From positions 1-40,990 of the forward strand of contig JAFGCK010000110.1 of NCBI GenBank assembly GCA_016932675.1: a stretch of DNA of 40,990 nt, given 5' to 3'. Positions within the stretch are counted from its first letter, which is position 1. The number at the start of each line of letters is the position of its first letter. The notes below the pieces were generated by a model, which worked only from the letters and a program-made list of their open reading frames with translations, searched no databases and was not told the origin of the DNA. Position numbers and translations under genes: made by a program. This document shows positions 1 through 7,802 of the stretch, piece by piece. Source of the DNA: Methanosarcinaceae archaeon (lineage in GTDB: Archaea > Halobacteriota > Methanosarcinia > Methanosarcinales > Methanosarcinaceae).

Positions 1-42
1 CTGATTCGTGTACTTGATTTTTTTTGATTCCTTTTCGCTCAT
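1..42 (-). CDS. Possible 5' end of a gene running off the left edge
   Basis: An ATG on the minus strand at 42 opens a reading frame that stays open to the window edge and would begin MSEKESKKIKYTNQ. The composition is Lys/Glu rich, as in many archaeal protein N-termini. There is no clear Shine-Dalgarno site upstream, only A-rich DNA, so it would have to be leaderless or weakly initiated. Fourteen codons are too few to name a family. The roughly 370 bp of AT-rich DNA between it and exodeoxyribonuclease III would then be a divergent promoter region. Confidence 0.35.
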   Translation of the reverse strand, partial: MSEKESKKIKYTNQ

Positions 43-411
43 GTTTTTTTTTGTATTTGTCTAGGTTTATATTGATTTTGATTATTGTCAACAAACATCA
101 TTTAACAACCAATGCTAAAAAACAATTGATATTGTCATAACGTTGTCATTTTATTATATTACTATATTAAATAATTTTTTATCATAATCATATATTTAAA
201 CCGCTAATCTTTGTTGCTAATATCATCGTTATTGTTTAAATCTTGCTATCGAAAATTACCCGGTTCCCGGATCTCAGGCTTTAAGGGGACATTGAACGGA
301 TTTCTATGGATGCATGTCAAAAGGGAACTCAAAAGGGAACATCTGTCATGAAAGGGGAAACTTAATTAGATGTGCCTTACCCTATAAGTAAAAACAATTC
401 GTGCAGGGATA
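43..411. other. AT-rich intergenic region with repeated short motifs
   Basis: No convincing gene is seen here. The stretch is very AT rich up to about 250, then more mixed. It holds TTGTCA three times (85-90, 132-137, 143-148; the last two as TTGTCAT, 11 bp apart) and a perfect tandem 12-bp direct repeat (TCAAAAGGGAAC at 317-328 and 329-340), followed by a looser similar block near 348-361. A TATA-like CTATAAG at 382-388 lies about 25 bp before the ATG at 412, so the exonuclease mRNA may have almost no leader. Confidence 0.5.
317..340. repeat. Perfect tandem 12-bp direct repeat upstream of exodeoxyribonuclease III
   Basis: TCAAAAGGGAAC occurs twice with no spacer, about 70 bp upstream of the gene and upstream of the predicted TATA element. 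Tandem 11-12 bp spacing puts both copies on nearly the same DNA face, as expected for an activator or repressor site. Its role is inference; the repeat itself is seen directly. Confidence 0.5.
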
Positions 412-1188
412 ATGATGAAAAAGATCAGGATGATCTCCTGGAATGTCAATGGTATCAGGTCAGTCCAGAAGAAAGGTTTTGTAGAGTGGCTGGAAAAAGA
501 GCAGCCTGATATTCTGTGTATTCAGGAGACAAAGGCCCGGAGGGAGCAGTTGAACGGTGATCTTCTGGAAGTCGAAGGCTATCATACTTATTTTGCCTCG
601 GCAGAAAAAAAAGGTTACAGCGGTGTTGCACTTTATAGTAGGATCGAGCCTGAGAGCATCAAATGCGGATTCGGGATCGAGAAGTTCGATCGTGAAGGAA
701 GGACGCAGATAGCTGACTACGGCGATTTCATATTGTTCAATATATATTTCCCAAACGGTAAGGCATCAAAAGAAAGACTGGAATATAAAATGGAGTTCTA
801 TGATGCCTTTCTTGAATATGCCGATGTCCTGAAGGGCAGGGGTAGGAAACTTATCATATGCGGAGATGTCAACACTGCACACAGGGAGATAGACCTCGCA
901 CGCCCCAGGGAGAATGAAACGATCTCCGGTTTTCTTCCGGAGGAGCGGGAATGGATAGATAAACTGCTAAGCCATGGTTATGTTGATACGTTCAGGCATT
1001 TTCACAAGGAACCTGAACAATATACCTGGTGGAGCATGCGCACACGGGCAAGGGAAAGGAATGTCGGCTGGAGGATCGATTACTTCTATGCCAGTGAAAA
1101 TATCATGGACAATATCACTGATTCCTACATACTGCCGGATGTTATGGGCTCGGACCACTGCCCGATAGGTCTTGACATTGAGTTCTGA
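412..1188 (+). CDS. xth: Exodeoxyribonuclease III (AP endonuclease family)
   Basis: This is a 258-residue protein of the ExoIII/APE1 endonuclease-exonuclease-phosphatase fold, which cleaves DNA 5' to abasic sites and degrades 3' ends during base excision repair. It opens with the strand-1 motif [10 protein letters not shown], then has IQETKA (metal-binding Glu), the catalytic [12 protein letters not shown] block in mid-protein (Asp and Asn of the active site) and the C-terminal [12 protein letters not shown] with the catalytic Asp-His pair. The length is normal for the family and all key residues are present. Two ATGs are possible (412 and 415); a TATA-like element 25 bp upstream suggests a very short leader. 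The gene is monocistronic and ends 8 bp before a convergent gene. Confidence 0.93.
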   Translation: MMKKIRMISWNVNGIRSVQKKGFVEWLEKEQPDILCIQETKARREQLNGDLLEVEGYHTYFASAEKKGYSGVALYSRIEPESIKCGFGIEKFDREGRTQIADYGDFILFNIYFPNGKASKERLEYKMEFYDAFLEYADVLKGRGRKLIICGDVNTAHREIDLARPRENETISGFLPEEREWIDKLLSHGYVDTFRHFHKEPEQYTWWSMRTRARERNVGWRIDYFYASENIMDNITDSYILPDVMGSDHCPIGLDIEF

Positions 1189-1196
1189 CCCAGGTG

Positions 1197-1655
1197 CTAT
1201 CTCTGTCCTGCAGCATTCAGTGCCAGTTCTGCGGCTTCTTCAGGGGAGCATGCTTTGACGGTCCCTTCGATGTCCCATTTTGAATCGAGGATCACAACTG
1301 TCTTCCCCATTTTCAGGGAATGGGCTATCTCGGAAAGGGTCCCGTATCCCCCTCCCACAGCTACCAGGGCATCGCATGACTGTGCAATGATGGCATTCCT
1401 TGCATGGCCCATGTTGCTCAGGATTGCGATATCGATATAAGGGTTTGGGCTTTGACGGCTGTCTCCCGGGACTATCCCAACGGTGATGCCACCTGCTTTT
1501 TTTGCTCCCCTTGCAGAGGCCTCCATGACGCCTCCAAGCCCCCCGCAGATCAGGAACGCACCATTTTTTGCGATCTCATATCCCACTTCCTCTGCCTTTT
1601 GCTTTAGATCTTCATTACATGTGCCTGCACCGATGATCCCTATCTGTAGTTTCAT
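1197..1655 (-). CDS. TIGR00725/LOG-like Rossmann-fold nucleotide-binding protein
   Basis: This is a roughly 152-residue protein of the TIGR00725 branch of the LOG/lysine-decarboxylase-like superfamily. It starts MKLQIGIIGAGTC, then shows CGGLGGVMEAS and VAVGGGYGTLSEI, the family's two glycine-rich nucleotide/phosphate-binding motifs. Related LOG proteins release cytokinin-type bases from nucleotide monophosphates, but the substrate of this branch is not known. A longer frame reaches an ATG at 1703 and would overlap the upstream gene by 14 bp. I prefer the ATG at 1655 because an AAGGT ribosome site sits 7 nt before it and the Rossmann strand then begins at residue 3. It is probably cotranscribed with the Tsr3-like gene upstream. 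Confidence 0.8.
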   Translation of the reverse strand: MKLQIGIIGAGTCNEDLKQKAEEVGYEIAKNGAFLICGGLGGVMEASARGAKKAGGITVGIVPGDSRQSPNPYIDIAILSNMGHARNAIIAQSCDALVAVGGGYGTLSEIAHSLKMGKTVVILDSKWDIEGTVKACSPEEAAELALNAAGQR

Positions 1656-1689
1656 GTCCATGACCTTCTGCTGGTTATTGGATGATGGC

Positions 1690-2202
1690 TTAGATATAAT
1701 CATTCTGTATCCTTAGTATTTCTTTGCTGTCCTTAGCATTTGAATATTCTTCAAGCGGCTCCTGGTTCAGTTCCAGGAATGTGTGCCCCCAGTTGAATTT
1801 GCTCATCACTGCCTGTGCCTGTTCTTTATGGCCAAGTATATATAGGGTTGCTGCAAAGGCTTCTGCTGATGTGAGCTTGAAAGGTCTCCCGAAATTCACG
1901 GGATTGCCTGCTACCAGAAAGGGAAGTGCGCGGTGCTGGAGTTCAAGCTTTATAAGTTGCGGGAAAACCTCTTCAACATGTTCCCATGAGCAATCAAGCA
2001 CCGTGATGCCTTTTTCGGCATTGTCGTGCGGAGACAGGGCTTTTTCTGCCATAGGGTCCAGCAGGATCGATCCTCCGGGTATACGGTTTATTTTTTCCAA
2101 GAGCTGTGCAAGCCCGAAACGCGCCATCTTCTTTCCAGTACATTTTTTCGGGTCACATTGGCCTGCATGGTAAATGAAGAGTTTGACGTCTTTTTTTTTC
2201 AT
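1690..2202 (-). CDS. tsr3: Tsr3-like rRNA aminocarboxypropyltransferase (DUF367/RLI domain)
   Basis: The protein of about 170 residues matches the archaeal/eukaryal Tsr3 family, which transfers the 3-amino-3-carboxypropyl group of SAM to a hypermodified uridine of small-subunit rRNA. Recognisable segments are the N-terminal beta strand with [14 protein letters not shown] followed by [17 protein letters not shown], and the conserved [27 protein letters not shown] block that forms much of the SAM site, ending with [11 protein letters not shown]. The likely start is ATG at 2202; a GTG at 2211 is an alternative. A TATA-like ATTTATAGG (minus strand, about 2225-2233) would put transcription initiation almost on the start codon. 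The next gene downstream on this strand follows directly. Confidence 0.88.
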   Translation of the reverse strand: MKKKDVKLFIYHAGQCDPKKCTGKKMARFGLAQLLEKINRIPGGSILLDPMAEKALSPHDNAEKGITVLDCSWEHVEEVFPQLIKLELQHRALPFLVAGNPVNFGRPFKLTSAEAFAATLYILGHKEQAQAVMSKFNWGHTFLELNQEPLEEYSNAKDSKEILRIQNDYI

Positions 2203-2281
2203 TGTTTGCACTGTAGGTGTGATCCTATAAATTGCTTGGTTTTACCGGCTTCAAGTCAAATATTATAGATAGCTATTTATA

Positions 2282-2289
2282 TTTATATA
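2282..2289 (+). promoter_or_regulatory. Predicted TATA box of the minD-like/pilus operon
   Basis: TTTATATA in the gap between two divergent genes. A start site about 25 bp downstream (near 2312) would leave a leader of some 30 nt before the ATG at 2345. Assigned by position and sequence only. Confidence 0.5.
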
Positions 2290-2344
2290 ACCATTTTTTA
2301 CTGAATATCTCTTAATTACACAATGTTCGATCTTGGGGTGTTTC

Positions 2345-3136
2345 ATGACCGCAAAAATATACTCAATCATATCAGGAAAAGGTGGTACTGGTTCCACCAC
2401 TGCTGTTATTAATATCGGGGCTGCTCTTGCAGGATTTGCACAAAAGACACTTATAGTTGATGCTGACCTGGGCATGCCGACCATAGGGCTGATGCTTGGT
2501 CTTGAGACCAGGATTACATTGCATGATGTCCTTTCAGGCGAAGCTGAGGTCAGGGACGCCATCTATGATGGACCCAACAACCTGAAGGTATTGCCGGGGA
2601 GCATATCTCTTCAAAGTTTTATGAACACAGACCAGGAAAGGCTGGCGGAAGTGATCGAAAGTGTCAGGGAGGATTTCGAGTTCATACTCATTGATTCTCC
2701 CACAGGTATCAGCAAGAACTCATTGTCTGTGATCTCCCTTGCTGATGAGATCATACAGATGATGAACCCCGATATAGCGTCCCTCGCAGGTGCAATGAAG
2801 GTCAAGGCGATCGCAGACTCCATGAGCAAACAGTTTTTCGGTGTCATAGTGAACCGGACCGGGACAATAAATAATGAATTGAGCGCAGAGCGTATAGAGA
2901 CCACGCTGGGTCTCAAGATCCTTGAGAATCTTCCGGAAGATCCCAATGTCAAGAACTCGGTTGCATTCAAGGCACCGGCAGTGGTCAAATATCCGGGCTC
3001 CCCAGTATCGGTAGGCTTTAACAGACTTTCTGCGGAGATCGCAGGTATAAAGGTGCCTGCTGTTGAAACGTTTGTTGAGGAAAAGAGCAAGAAACAGAAG
3101 GGCAAAAGGGCATTCATGTCCATGAAACGTAAGTGA
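2345..3136 (+). CDS. MinD/ParA-like ATPase family protein with altered P-loop, pilus operon
   Basis: This 263-residue protein has the MinD/SIMIBI fold. N-terminal residues read IISGKGGTGSTT: the deviant Walker A signature lysine (GKGG) is present, but the P-loop lysine expected in GK[ST]T is serine. The switch/A' strand LIVDADLGMPTIGLMLG and the Walker B strand FILIDSPTGIS are intact. The C-terminus is Lys-rich (KSKKQKGKRAFMSMKRK), a possible membrane or partner contact in place of the usual amphipathic helix. I chose ATG 2345 over the upstream TTG at 2333 because GGGGTG lies 5 nt before it. It is followed by the secretion ATPase and two TadC-like genes, so it likely positions or regulates that machine, as CpaE/TadZ does in Tad pili. 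Whether it hydrolyses ATP is doubtful. Confidence 0.85.
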   Translation: MTAKIYSIISGKGGTGSTTAVINIGAALAGFAQKTLIVDADLGMPTIGLMLGLETRITLHDVLSGEAEVRDAIYDGPNNLKVLPGSISLQSFMNTDQERLAEVIESVREDFEFILIDSPTGISKNSLSVISLADEIIQMMNPDIASLAGAMKVKAIADSMSKQFFGVIVNRTGTINNELSAERIETTLGLKILENLPEDPNVKNSVAFKAPAVVKYPGSPVSVGFNRLSAEIAGIKVPAVETFVEEKSKKQKGKRAFMSMKRK

Positions 3137-3218
3137 GGGATGTCTGTGTGCGATCCATGGGACAATATGAATTGCTCAGTTTCCGGGCCAGGGATAATAT
3201 CTTTAGGGGCTGATAATA

Positions 3219-5324
3219 ATGGATGATGGGATATTTAGAGATAAAAATGACAAAAAGGATACTTCTGATCTTCCTGAAGATAGTGACAAGGCCGAAACAT
3301 CCATATCTTCAACAGGCGGCGAAGACGCTCCATCGCCGGACAGGAAGGAAATGGAAGAAGAACTGGCTGTTGAAGTAGAGGCTGATGAAAGTCTGACATC
3401 ACTCCCGGAAGATGACAATGCTTCATATCCATTGCAGGAAGGCCCCTCTGATTCCGTTCCGCTGGAAGAGAGCCTTGCTGATGACAATACCTTTGAAGCA
3501 GTTCCTTTTGCTGATGAGGATATATTTGTGGATGAACTTGCCGATCTGATACTTCCTGCTGATGAGGTTGTAAGTATCGAGGAACTAAAAAGCAGGATTG
3601 ATGTCACGGCAGCTGGCATCTTGTATCTGGATGAAGTATCCGATGAGCTGGAGCTTAAGTGGGAGCAGGTGGCAAAGGAGATATTAGAGGAAGAGCCTGT
3701 TGAAGAAGAAACTGTTTATGATGAGGAAGAGTCCGAGACTCTCGTGGACCGCATCAACAAGCTTTTTGCAAGAAAAAAGATCAATACCGACCCTTATAAT
3801 ATGATCGAGCACGGTCCTATAGTTGATTTTACAATCCCTGCTGACAGTCCTTATAAAGAAGTGGAATTATACGAGGTAAATCCTCCCTATGGATATGTGA
3901 GGATCGCCTATAATCCCAATTCACACGAATTCCAGTACCAGGCCTTAGAACCCATACTTACGGAGAAAGAAAGGGAACTCCTTGATGCCATCAAATTAAA
4001 GTTCGTAGAGACCCTTGACATAAATCTTAAAGAGACATCCAGGAAGAATGCGGAGGAATATCTGCGTGACAATCTGATAGCATACCTTCAGGAATATCAG
4101 ATCGACATTTCGCCCAAAAAACGTGAGAGGATAACATATCATCTTATACGGGACTACGTGGGATATGGTGAGATAGATGTTCTGATGAGGGACGGCTCCC
4201 TGGAAGATATTTCCTGTGATGGTCCGGATACTCCCATATATATATATCACAAAGAGTACAACTCCGTTCCTACCAGCATAGAGTTCATTGGGGATGATGA
4301 GCTGGATTCCTTCGCCATAAGGATCGCACAGATATGCGGAAGGCATGTATCCATCGCAAACCCTCTTCTGGATGCCACCATGCCCGATGGGTCCCGTATA
4401 CAGCTAACACTTGGAAGGGAGATCACTACCCGTGGAAGTACTTTTACCATCAGGCGGTTCAAGGATAATCCGATAACTCCTACGAATCTCATTGATTTCC
4501 ATACATTCTCCACTGCAATGATGGCCTATCTGTGGCTTGCGGTCGAATCCAATAAGAGTCTTATCTTTGCAGGTGGTACAGCATCAGGAAAGACCACTGC
4601 AATGAACGCGGTTTCCCTTTTCATCCAGCCGGAAATGAAGATAGTTTCCATTGAGGACACCAGGGAACTCAATCTTTCCCATCCCAACTGGATACCTGGT
4701 GTCACAAGGCAATCATTTTCAGGCGATGGAAAAGGTTCAATTGAAATGTATGAGCTGCTGAGAGCATCCCTGAGGCAGAGGCCTGAGTACATACTCGTGG
4801 GTGAGGTCCGAGGATCTGAAGCCTATGTACTGTTCCAGGCAATGTCCACAGGACACACAACATTTTCCACAATGCATGCAGACTCGGTACAGTCGGTGGT
4901 TCACAGGCTTGAGAACCCGCCGATCAATGTTCCAAGGATCATGATCCAGGCACTAGACCTTGTATCTATACAGGTTCAGGTAAAGGTCGCGGATGAGCGT
5001 GTCAGGAGATGTAAGACACTCACCGAGATCGTCGGTGTCGATCCGAGGACAGGTGAATTGCTTACCAACGATGTATTCTCGTGGGATGCTGCAAAGGACC
5101 TGTTCCAGTATTCAGGAAGGTCCTATGTGGTGGAAAGTGTCATGGAAAGCAGGGGATGGACCGAAGAGAGGGTGCGTGAGGAGCTGAAACGGCGTCAGGA
5201 TATCCTTGAATGGGCGCGTGATAAGAAGATCACCCACTTCAGAGAATTTGCAAAGCTAGTGGTCACCTACAACCGTGAACCAGAGACAATTATGAAAATT
5301 GTAAGGCAGGATCTGTATGGCTAA
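3219..5324 (+). CDS. Type II/IV secretion system ATPase (GspE/TadA/VirB11-like)
   Basis: This 701-residue cytoplasmic hexameric ATPase would power pilus assembly or secretion. Residues 1 to about 190 are an acidic, low-complexity, Ser/Asp/Glu-rich extension that looks disordered. The N2-type domain follows (about 215-430; GYGEIDVLMRDG, then the ISCDG segment). The motor domain has Walker A GGTASGKTT (residues 452-460), the Asp box SIEDTREL, Walker B ILVGEVRGSEA and the His box TTFSTMHADS. All catalytic residues are present. GGGGCTGAT precedes ATG 3219. The stop overlaps the start of the next membrane gene by 8 bp, which implies tight coupling of motor and platform protein synthesis. Archaeal pilus ATPase is the best call; the substrate pilin is not in the window. 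Confidence 0.92.
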   Translation: MDDGIFRDKNDKKDTSDLPEDSDKAETSISSTGGEDAPSPDRKEMEEELAVEVEADESLTSLPEDDNASYPLQEGPSDSVPLEESLADDNTFEAVPFADEDIFVDELADLILPADEVVSIEELKSRIDVTAAGILYLDEVSDELELKWEQVAKEILEEEPVEEETVYDEEESETLVDRINKLFARKKINTDPYNMIEHGPIVDFTIPADSPYKEVELYEVNPPYGYVRIAYNPNSHEFQYQALEPILTEKERELLDAIKLKFVETLDINLKETSRKNAEEYLRDNLIAYLQEYQIDISPKKRERITYHLIRDYVGYGEIDVLMRDGSLEDISCDGPDTPIYIYHKEYNSVPTSIEFIGDDELDSFAIRIAQICGRHVSIANPLLDATMPDGSRIQLTLGREITTRGSTFTIRRFKDNPITPTNLIDFHTFSTAMMAYLWLAVESNKSLIFAGGTASGKTTAMNAVSLFIQPEMKIVSIEDTRELNLSHPNWIPGVTRQSFSGDGKGSIEMYELLRASLRQRPEYILVGEVRGSEAYVLFQAMSTGHTTFSTMHADSVQSVVHRLENPPINVPRIMIQALDLVSIQVQVKVADERVRRCKTLTEIVGVDPRTGELLTNDVFSWDAAKDLFQYSGRSYVVESVMESRGWTEERVREELKRRQDILEWARDKKITHFREFAKLVVTYNREPETIMKIVRQDLYG

Positions 5325-6240
5325 TCTCTACTTTACTTTTGCGTTTAACTTATTCGGAAAGTACTACACGCAGAAAAGGTCAGAGTATTTCGACCTTCGA
5401 CACAATCTGTTAAAGAACAGGATGGATATGTCATATGATACCTATCTCTCAGGTGCATTGCTGACTTCCATAATCGGTTCGATAGTTGCTCTTTTATCTT
5501 TCCTTTTAGTCATCTCCCTTCTGGGAGTTCCCGAGTTCAGGGCCACCAGGATCACATTCCCTGTGTGGACCGGTCCTATTCTGGAGTATAAATCCATCCT
5601 TATCGTCATCATAGGTAGTATTCTTGTCACGGGAATTGTTTTTCTGGTGGTCTATAAGTTGTTCACTTTGTATCCTGTCCTTATGGCAATGGACAGGAAG
5701 GGAAAGATCGATCAAATGCTCCCCTATGCTGTGAACTATATGTCTGCAATGTCCGGAGCAGGTGTATTGCCTGTTGATCTTTTCAGGTCCCTTGCAAACA
5801 ACCCGATCTATGGAGAGGTAGCGACGGAGTACCGCTATATGGTACGTGACCTTGAAGTGCTTGGTACAGACCTTGTAACGGCCATGAAAAACCTTGCAAT
5901 GACCACTCCTTCTATTATGTTGCAGGATTTCCTTCAGGGAGCGATAACCGTTGTAACTTCCGGAGGGGAGCTAGAGACATATTTCCAGATAAAAACCGAG
6001 CAGTACCTTATGGAGAACAGGCAGCGTCAGAAGGAATTCCTTGAAACGCTGGGGCTGCTGGGTGAGACCTATGTCACCGCTTTTGTAGCGGGTCCTCTTT
6101 TCCTTATCGTCGTCATATCCATCATGTCGATCATGGGCAATGCAGAAATGCTCTTTCTGTATCTGATAATCTATGCGATCATTCCAGTAGGAAGTATCAT
6201 GTACGTTGTCCTGATAAGCAGTATGACCCCGGAGGCCTGA
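5317..6240 (+). CDS. Type II secretion system F / TadC-family pilus platform protein (first copy)
   Basis: This 307-residue integral membrane protein belongs to the GspF/TadC/FlaJ superfamily, the inner-membrane platform turned by the secretion ATPase. Predicted membrane segments are near residues 44-67 and 88-113, with two more at 245-270 and 275-300. The cytoplasmic T2SSF helical domain between them contains the conserved MLPYAVNYMSAMSGAGVLPVDLFRSLA segment. The gene begins inside the end of the ATPase gene (8-bp overlap), and its stop is one base before the next gene. A pair of adjacent F-type proteins, as here, is typical of Tad-like and many archaeal pilus systems, where they probably form a heteromer. 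Confidence 0.9.
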   Translation: MANLYFTFAFNLFGKYYTQKRSEYFDLRHNLLKNRMDMSYDTYLSGALLTSIIGSIVALLSFLLVISLLGVPEFRATRITFPVWTGPILEYKSILIVIIGSILVTGIVFLVVYKLFTLYPVLMAMDRKGKIDQMLPYAVNYMSAMSGAGVLPVDLFRSLANNPIYGEVATEYRYMVRDLEVLGTDLVTAMKNLAMTTPSIMLQDFLQGAITVVTSGGELETYFQIKTEQYLMENRQRQKEFLETLGLLGETYVTAFVAGPLFLIVVISIMSIMGNAEMLFLYLIIYAIIPVGSIMYVVLISSMTPEA

Positions 6241-6241
6241 T

Positions 6242-7234
6242 ATGAATATCATGGAACTATTCAGGAAAGACGTGCCTTATAATGATGTGAACCTTACCGA
6301 GGAGGAGCTTTGTGCACTTGAAGACTCCATGGTCGGCAGGAAGATCGAGGGATCAAAGAAAAATGTGCTTTTGAAGGAGTTTCTCAAGAAACCTGGAGCT
6401 ACACTCTTCAGGCATCCTGAATATACATTTATCATCAGTGTCCCTGCTGCTTTGCTGGTATTCATATTCGGAATGTATGTTACATGGGGTACAGTTCTTA
6501 TAGATGACGTTATCATTTTCAGCGTACTGACCTCTATAACACCCCCTGCGATCGCCTATGATAAAAAGTACCGGTATACGAGTAAGATCGAGGAATACCT
6601 GCCGACCTTCCTCAGGGATATCTCAGAGATGAGCAGGGCCGGCCTGACACTTCCAAGATCGGTTAACACGGTCTCTAAAGGGGAATACGGTGATCTTACA
6701 ACGGAGGTCAGGCAGATGGATCTTTCGATGTCATGGGGAGTTTCCTTCGAACGCACCCTTCGTAATTTTGCAGACAGGGTACCAACTCCTATTATAGTGA
6801 GGTCCGTGTCCCTGATCACTCAGGCAAGCAGGGCCGGTGGAAGTGTTCCCTCTGTGCTGGAAGCTGCAGCCCGCGATGCAAGAGAGGTCAAACTGCTTGA
6901 GCAGGAGAGGCGCGGTAACATGATCGTCTACGTGGTGATCATTTACATGTCCTTCTTTGTCTTCCTCTTTGTAATTGCCATGCTGACATCTACATTTGTC
7001 CCTGTCATGGCAGAGGCAGGAAAAGCGGCTTCAGCAGCTGGTGCAGGTAGCCAGTTCATAGGTGCTTTCGATCCGGCAGAGTACACCCGTCTCATGCTGC
7101 ATACTGCAGTGATACAGGGTTTCATGAGCGGGCTTGTTGCAGGTCAGATGGGGGAAGGAGCCGTTACAAAGGGACTGAAGCACTCTATCATCATGACACT
7201 GATAGGCTGGTTGGTCTTTACATTTGTCATCTAA
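6242..7234 (+). CDS. Type II secretion system F / TadB-like pilus platform protein (second copy)
   Basis: This 330-residue partner of the preceding gene has the same fold. It begins with a short charged cytoplasmic segment, then membrane helices near 59-78 and 82-100, the T2SSF domain with YLPTFLRDISEMSRAGLTLPRSV, and further helices near 228-252 and at the C-terminus (MTLIGWLVFTFVI). A strong GGAGG ribosome site (6231-6235) lies inside the last codons of the previous gene, 6 nt before ATG 6242. It closes the operon and overlaps the end of the convergent fumarase beta gene by 8 bp. No prepilin or prepilin peptidase is nearby, so those components must be encoded elsewhere. Confidence 0.9.
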   Translation: MNIMELFRKDVPYNDVNLTEEELCALEDSMVGRKIEGSKKNVLLKEFLKKPGATLFRHPEYTFIISVPAALLVFIFGMYVTWGTVLIDDVIIFSVLTSITPPAIAYDKKYRYTSKIEEYLPTFLRDISEMSRAGLTLPRSVNTVSKGEYGDLTTEVRQMDLSMSWGVSFERTLRNFADRVPTPIIVRSVSLITQASRAGGSVPSVLEAAARDAREVKLLEQERRGNMIVYVVIIYMSFFVFLFVIAMLTSTFVPVMAEAGKAASAAGAGSQFIGAFDPAEYTRLMLHTAVIQGFMSGLVAGQMGEGAVTKGLKHSIIMTLIGWLVFTFVI

Positions 7235-7802
7235 GACCGGAAAAGACCTTTGCGGCCTTTTCCTCTATTTCTGAAAAAAGGTCATTGCCCTTTGCATCAA
7301 TGCCAACTATAAGCGGGCCGAAGTTCTCGACTTCAAGTTCCCACACAGCCTCGGGCATACCCAGGTCAGGCCAGTGGACCTCTCTTACGTTTTTTATGTT
7401 CCCGGCAGCAAGGGCCCCACATCCGCCGGTGAATGCAAGGTATACGCACCTGTTTCTCAGCGATCCGGTGACATTGGTCATACCACCTTTCCCTATCAGT
7501 GCAAGAACATTGTGCTTTTCCAGAAGCTGCGGTGTCATTGCCGACATGCGTGAGCTGGTAGTTGGTCCTGCTGCTATTGCTTTCCATCTCCCCTCTCTTT
7601 TCTGCATGAGCGGCCCGCAGTGGTAGATCACCGCACCTTCAAGGTCAAAGGGAAGTTTCTCTCCCTTTTGGGTCATTTCAAGTATGCGTGCGTGTGCCTC
7701 ATCCCTGGCAGTGAGTATGGTCCCGGTAATGTAGACAACATCGCATATGTTAAGTCTGAGTATATCCTCCATTTGCAGAGGTGTACTGAGATGGTATTCC
7801 AT
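7227..7802 (-). CDS. fumB: Fumarate hydratase class I, beta subunit
   Basis: This 191-residue C-terminal subunit of a two-subunit iron-sulfur fumarase interconverts fumarate and malate. It has LNICDVVYITGTILTARDEAHARI near the N-terminus, then AVIYHCGPLM, the IAAGPTTSSRM segment and IGKGGM, all typical of the TtdB/FumA C-terminal domain that binds the dicarboxylate. The length is normal for the separate-subunit form. The start ATG shares one base with the stop of the alpha gene (TAATG), so the two subunits are translationally coupled. In methanogens this enzyme belongs to the incomplete citrate cycle and connects oxaloacetate/malate to succinate and 2-oxoglutarate synthesis. A TtdAB-like tartrate dehydratase is less likely in this context. 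Confidence 0.9.
   Translation of the reverse strand: MEYHLSTPLQMEDILRLNICDVVYITGTILTARDEAHARILEMTQKGEKLPFDLEGAVIYHCGPLMQKREGRWKAIAAGPTTSSRMSAMTPQLLEKHNVLALIGKGGMTNVTGSLRNRCVYLAFTGGCGALAAGNIKNVREVHWPDLGMPEAVWELEVENFGPLIVGIDAKGNDLFSEIEEKAAKVFSGLR
7239..7263. terminator. Stem-loop shared by the convergent pilus and fumarase gene ends
   Basis: GGAAAAG (7239-7245) pairs with CTTTTCC (7257-7263), with an inner CC/GG pair and a TTTGC loop. It lies just past the pilus operon stop and within the last codons of the fumarase beta gene, so it could end transcription in either direction. There is no long T run, so an archaeal termination role is inference. Confidence 0.4.
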
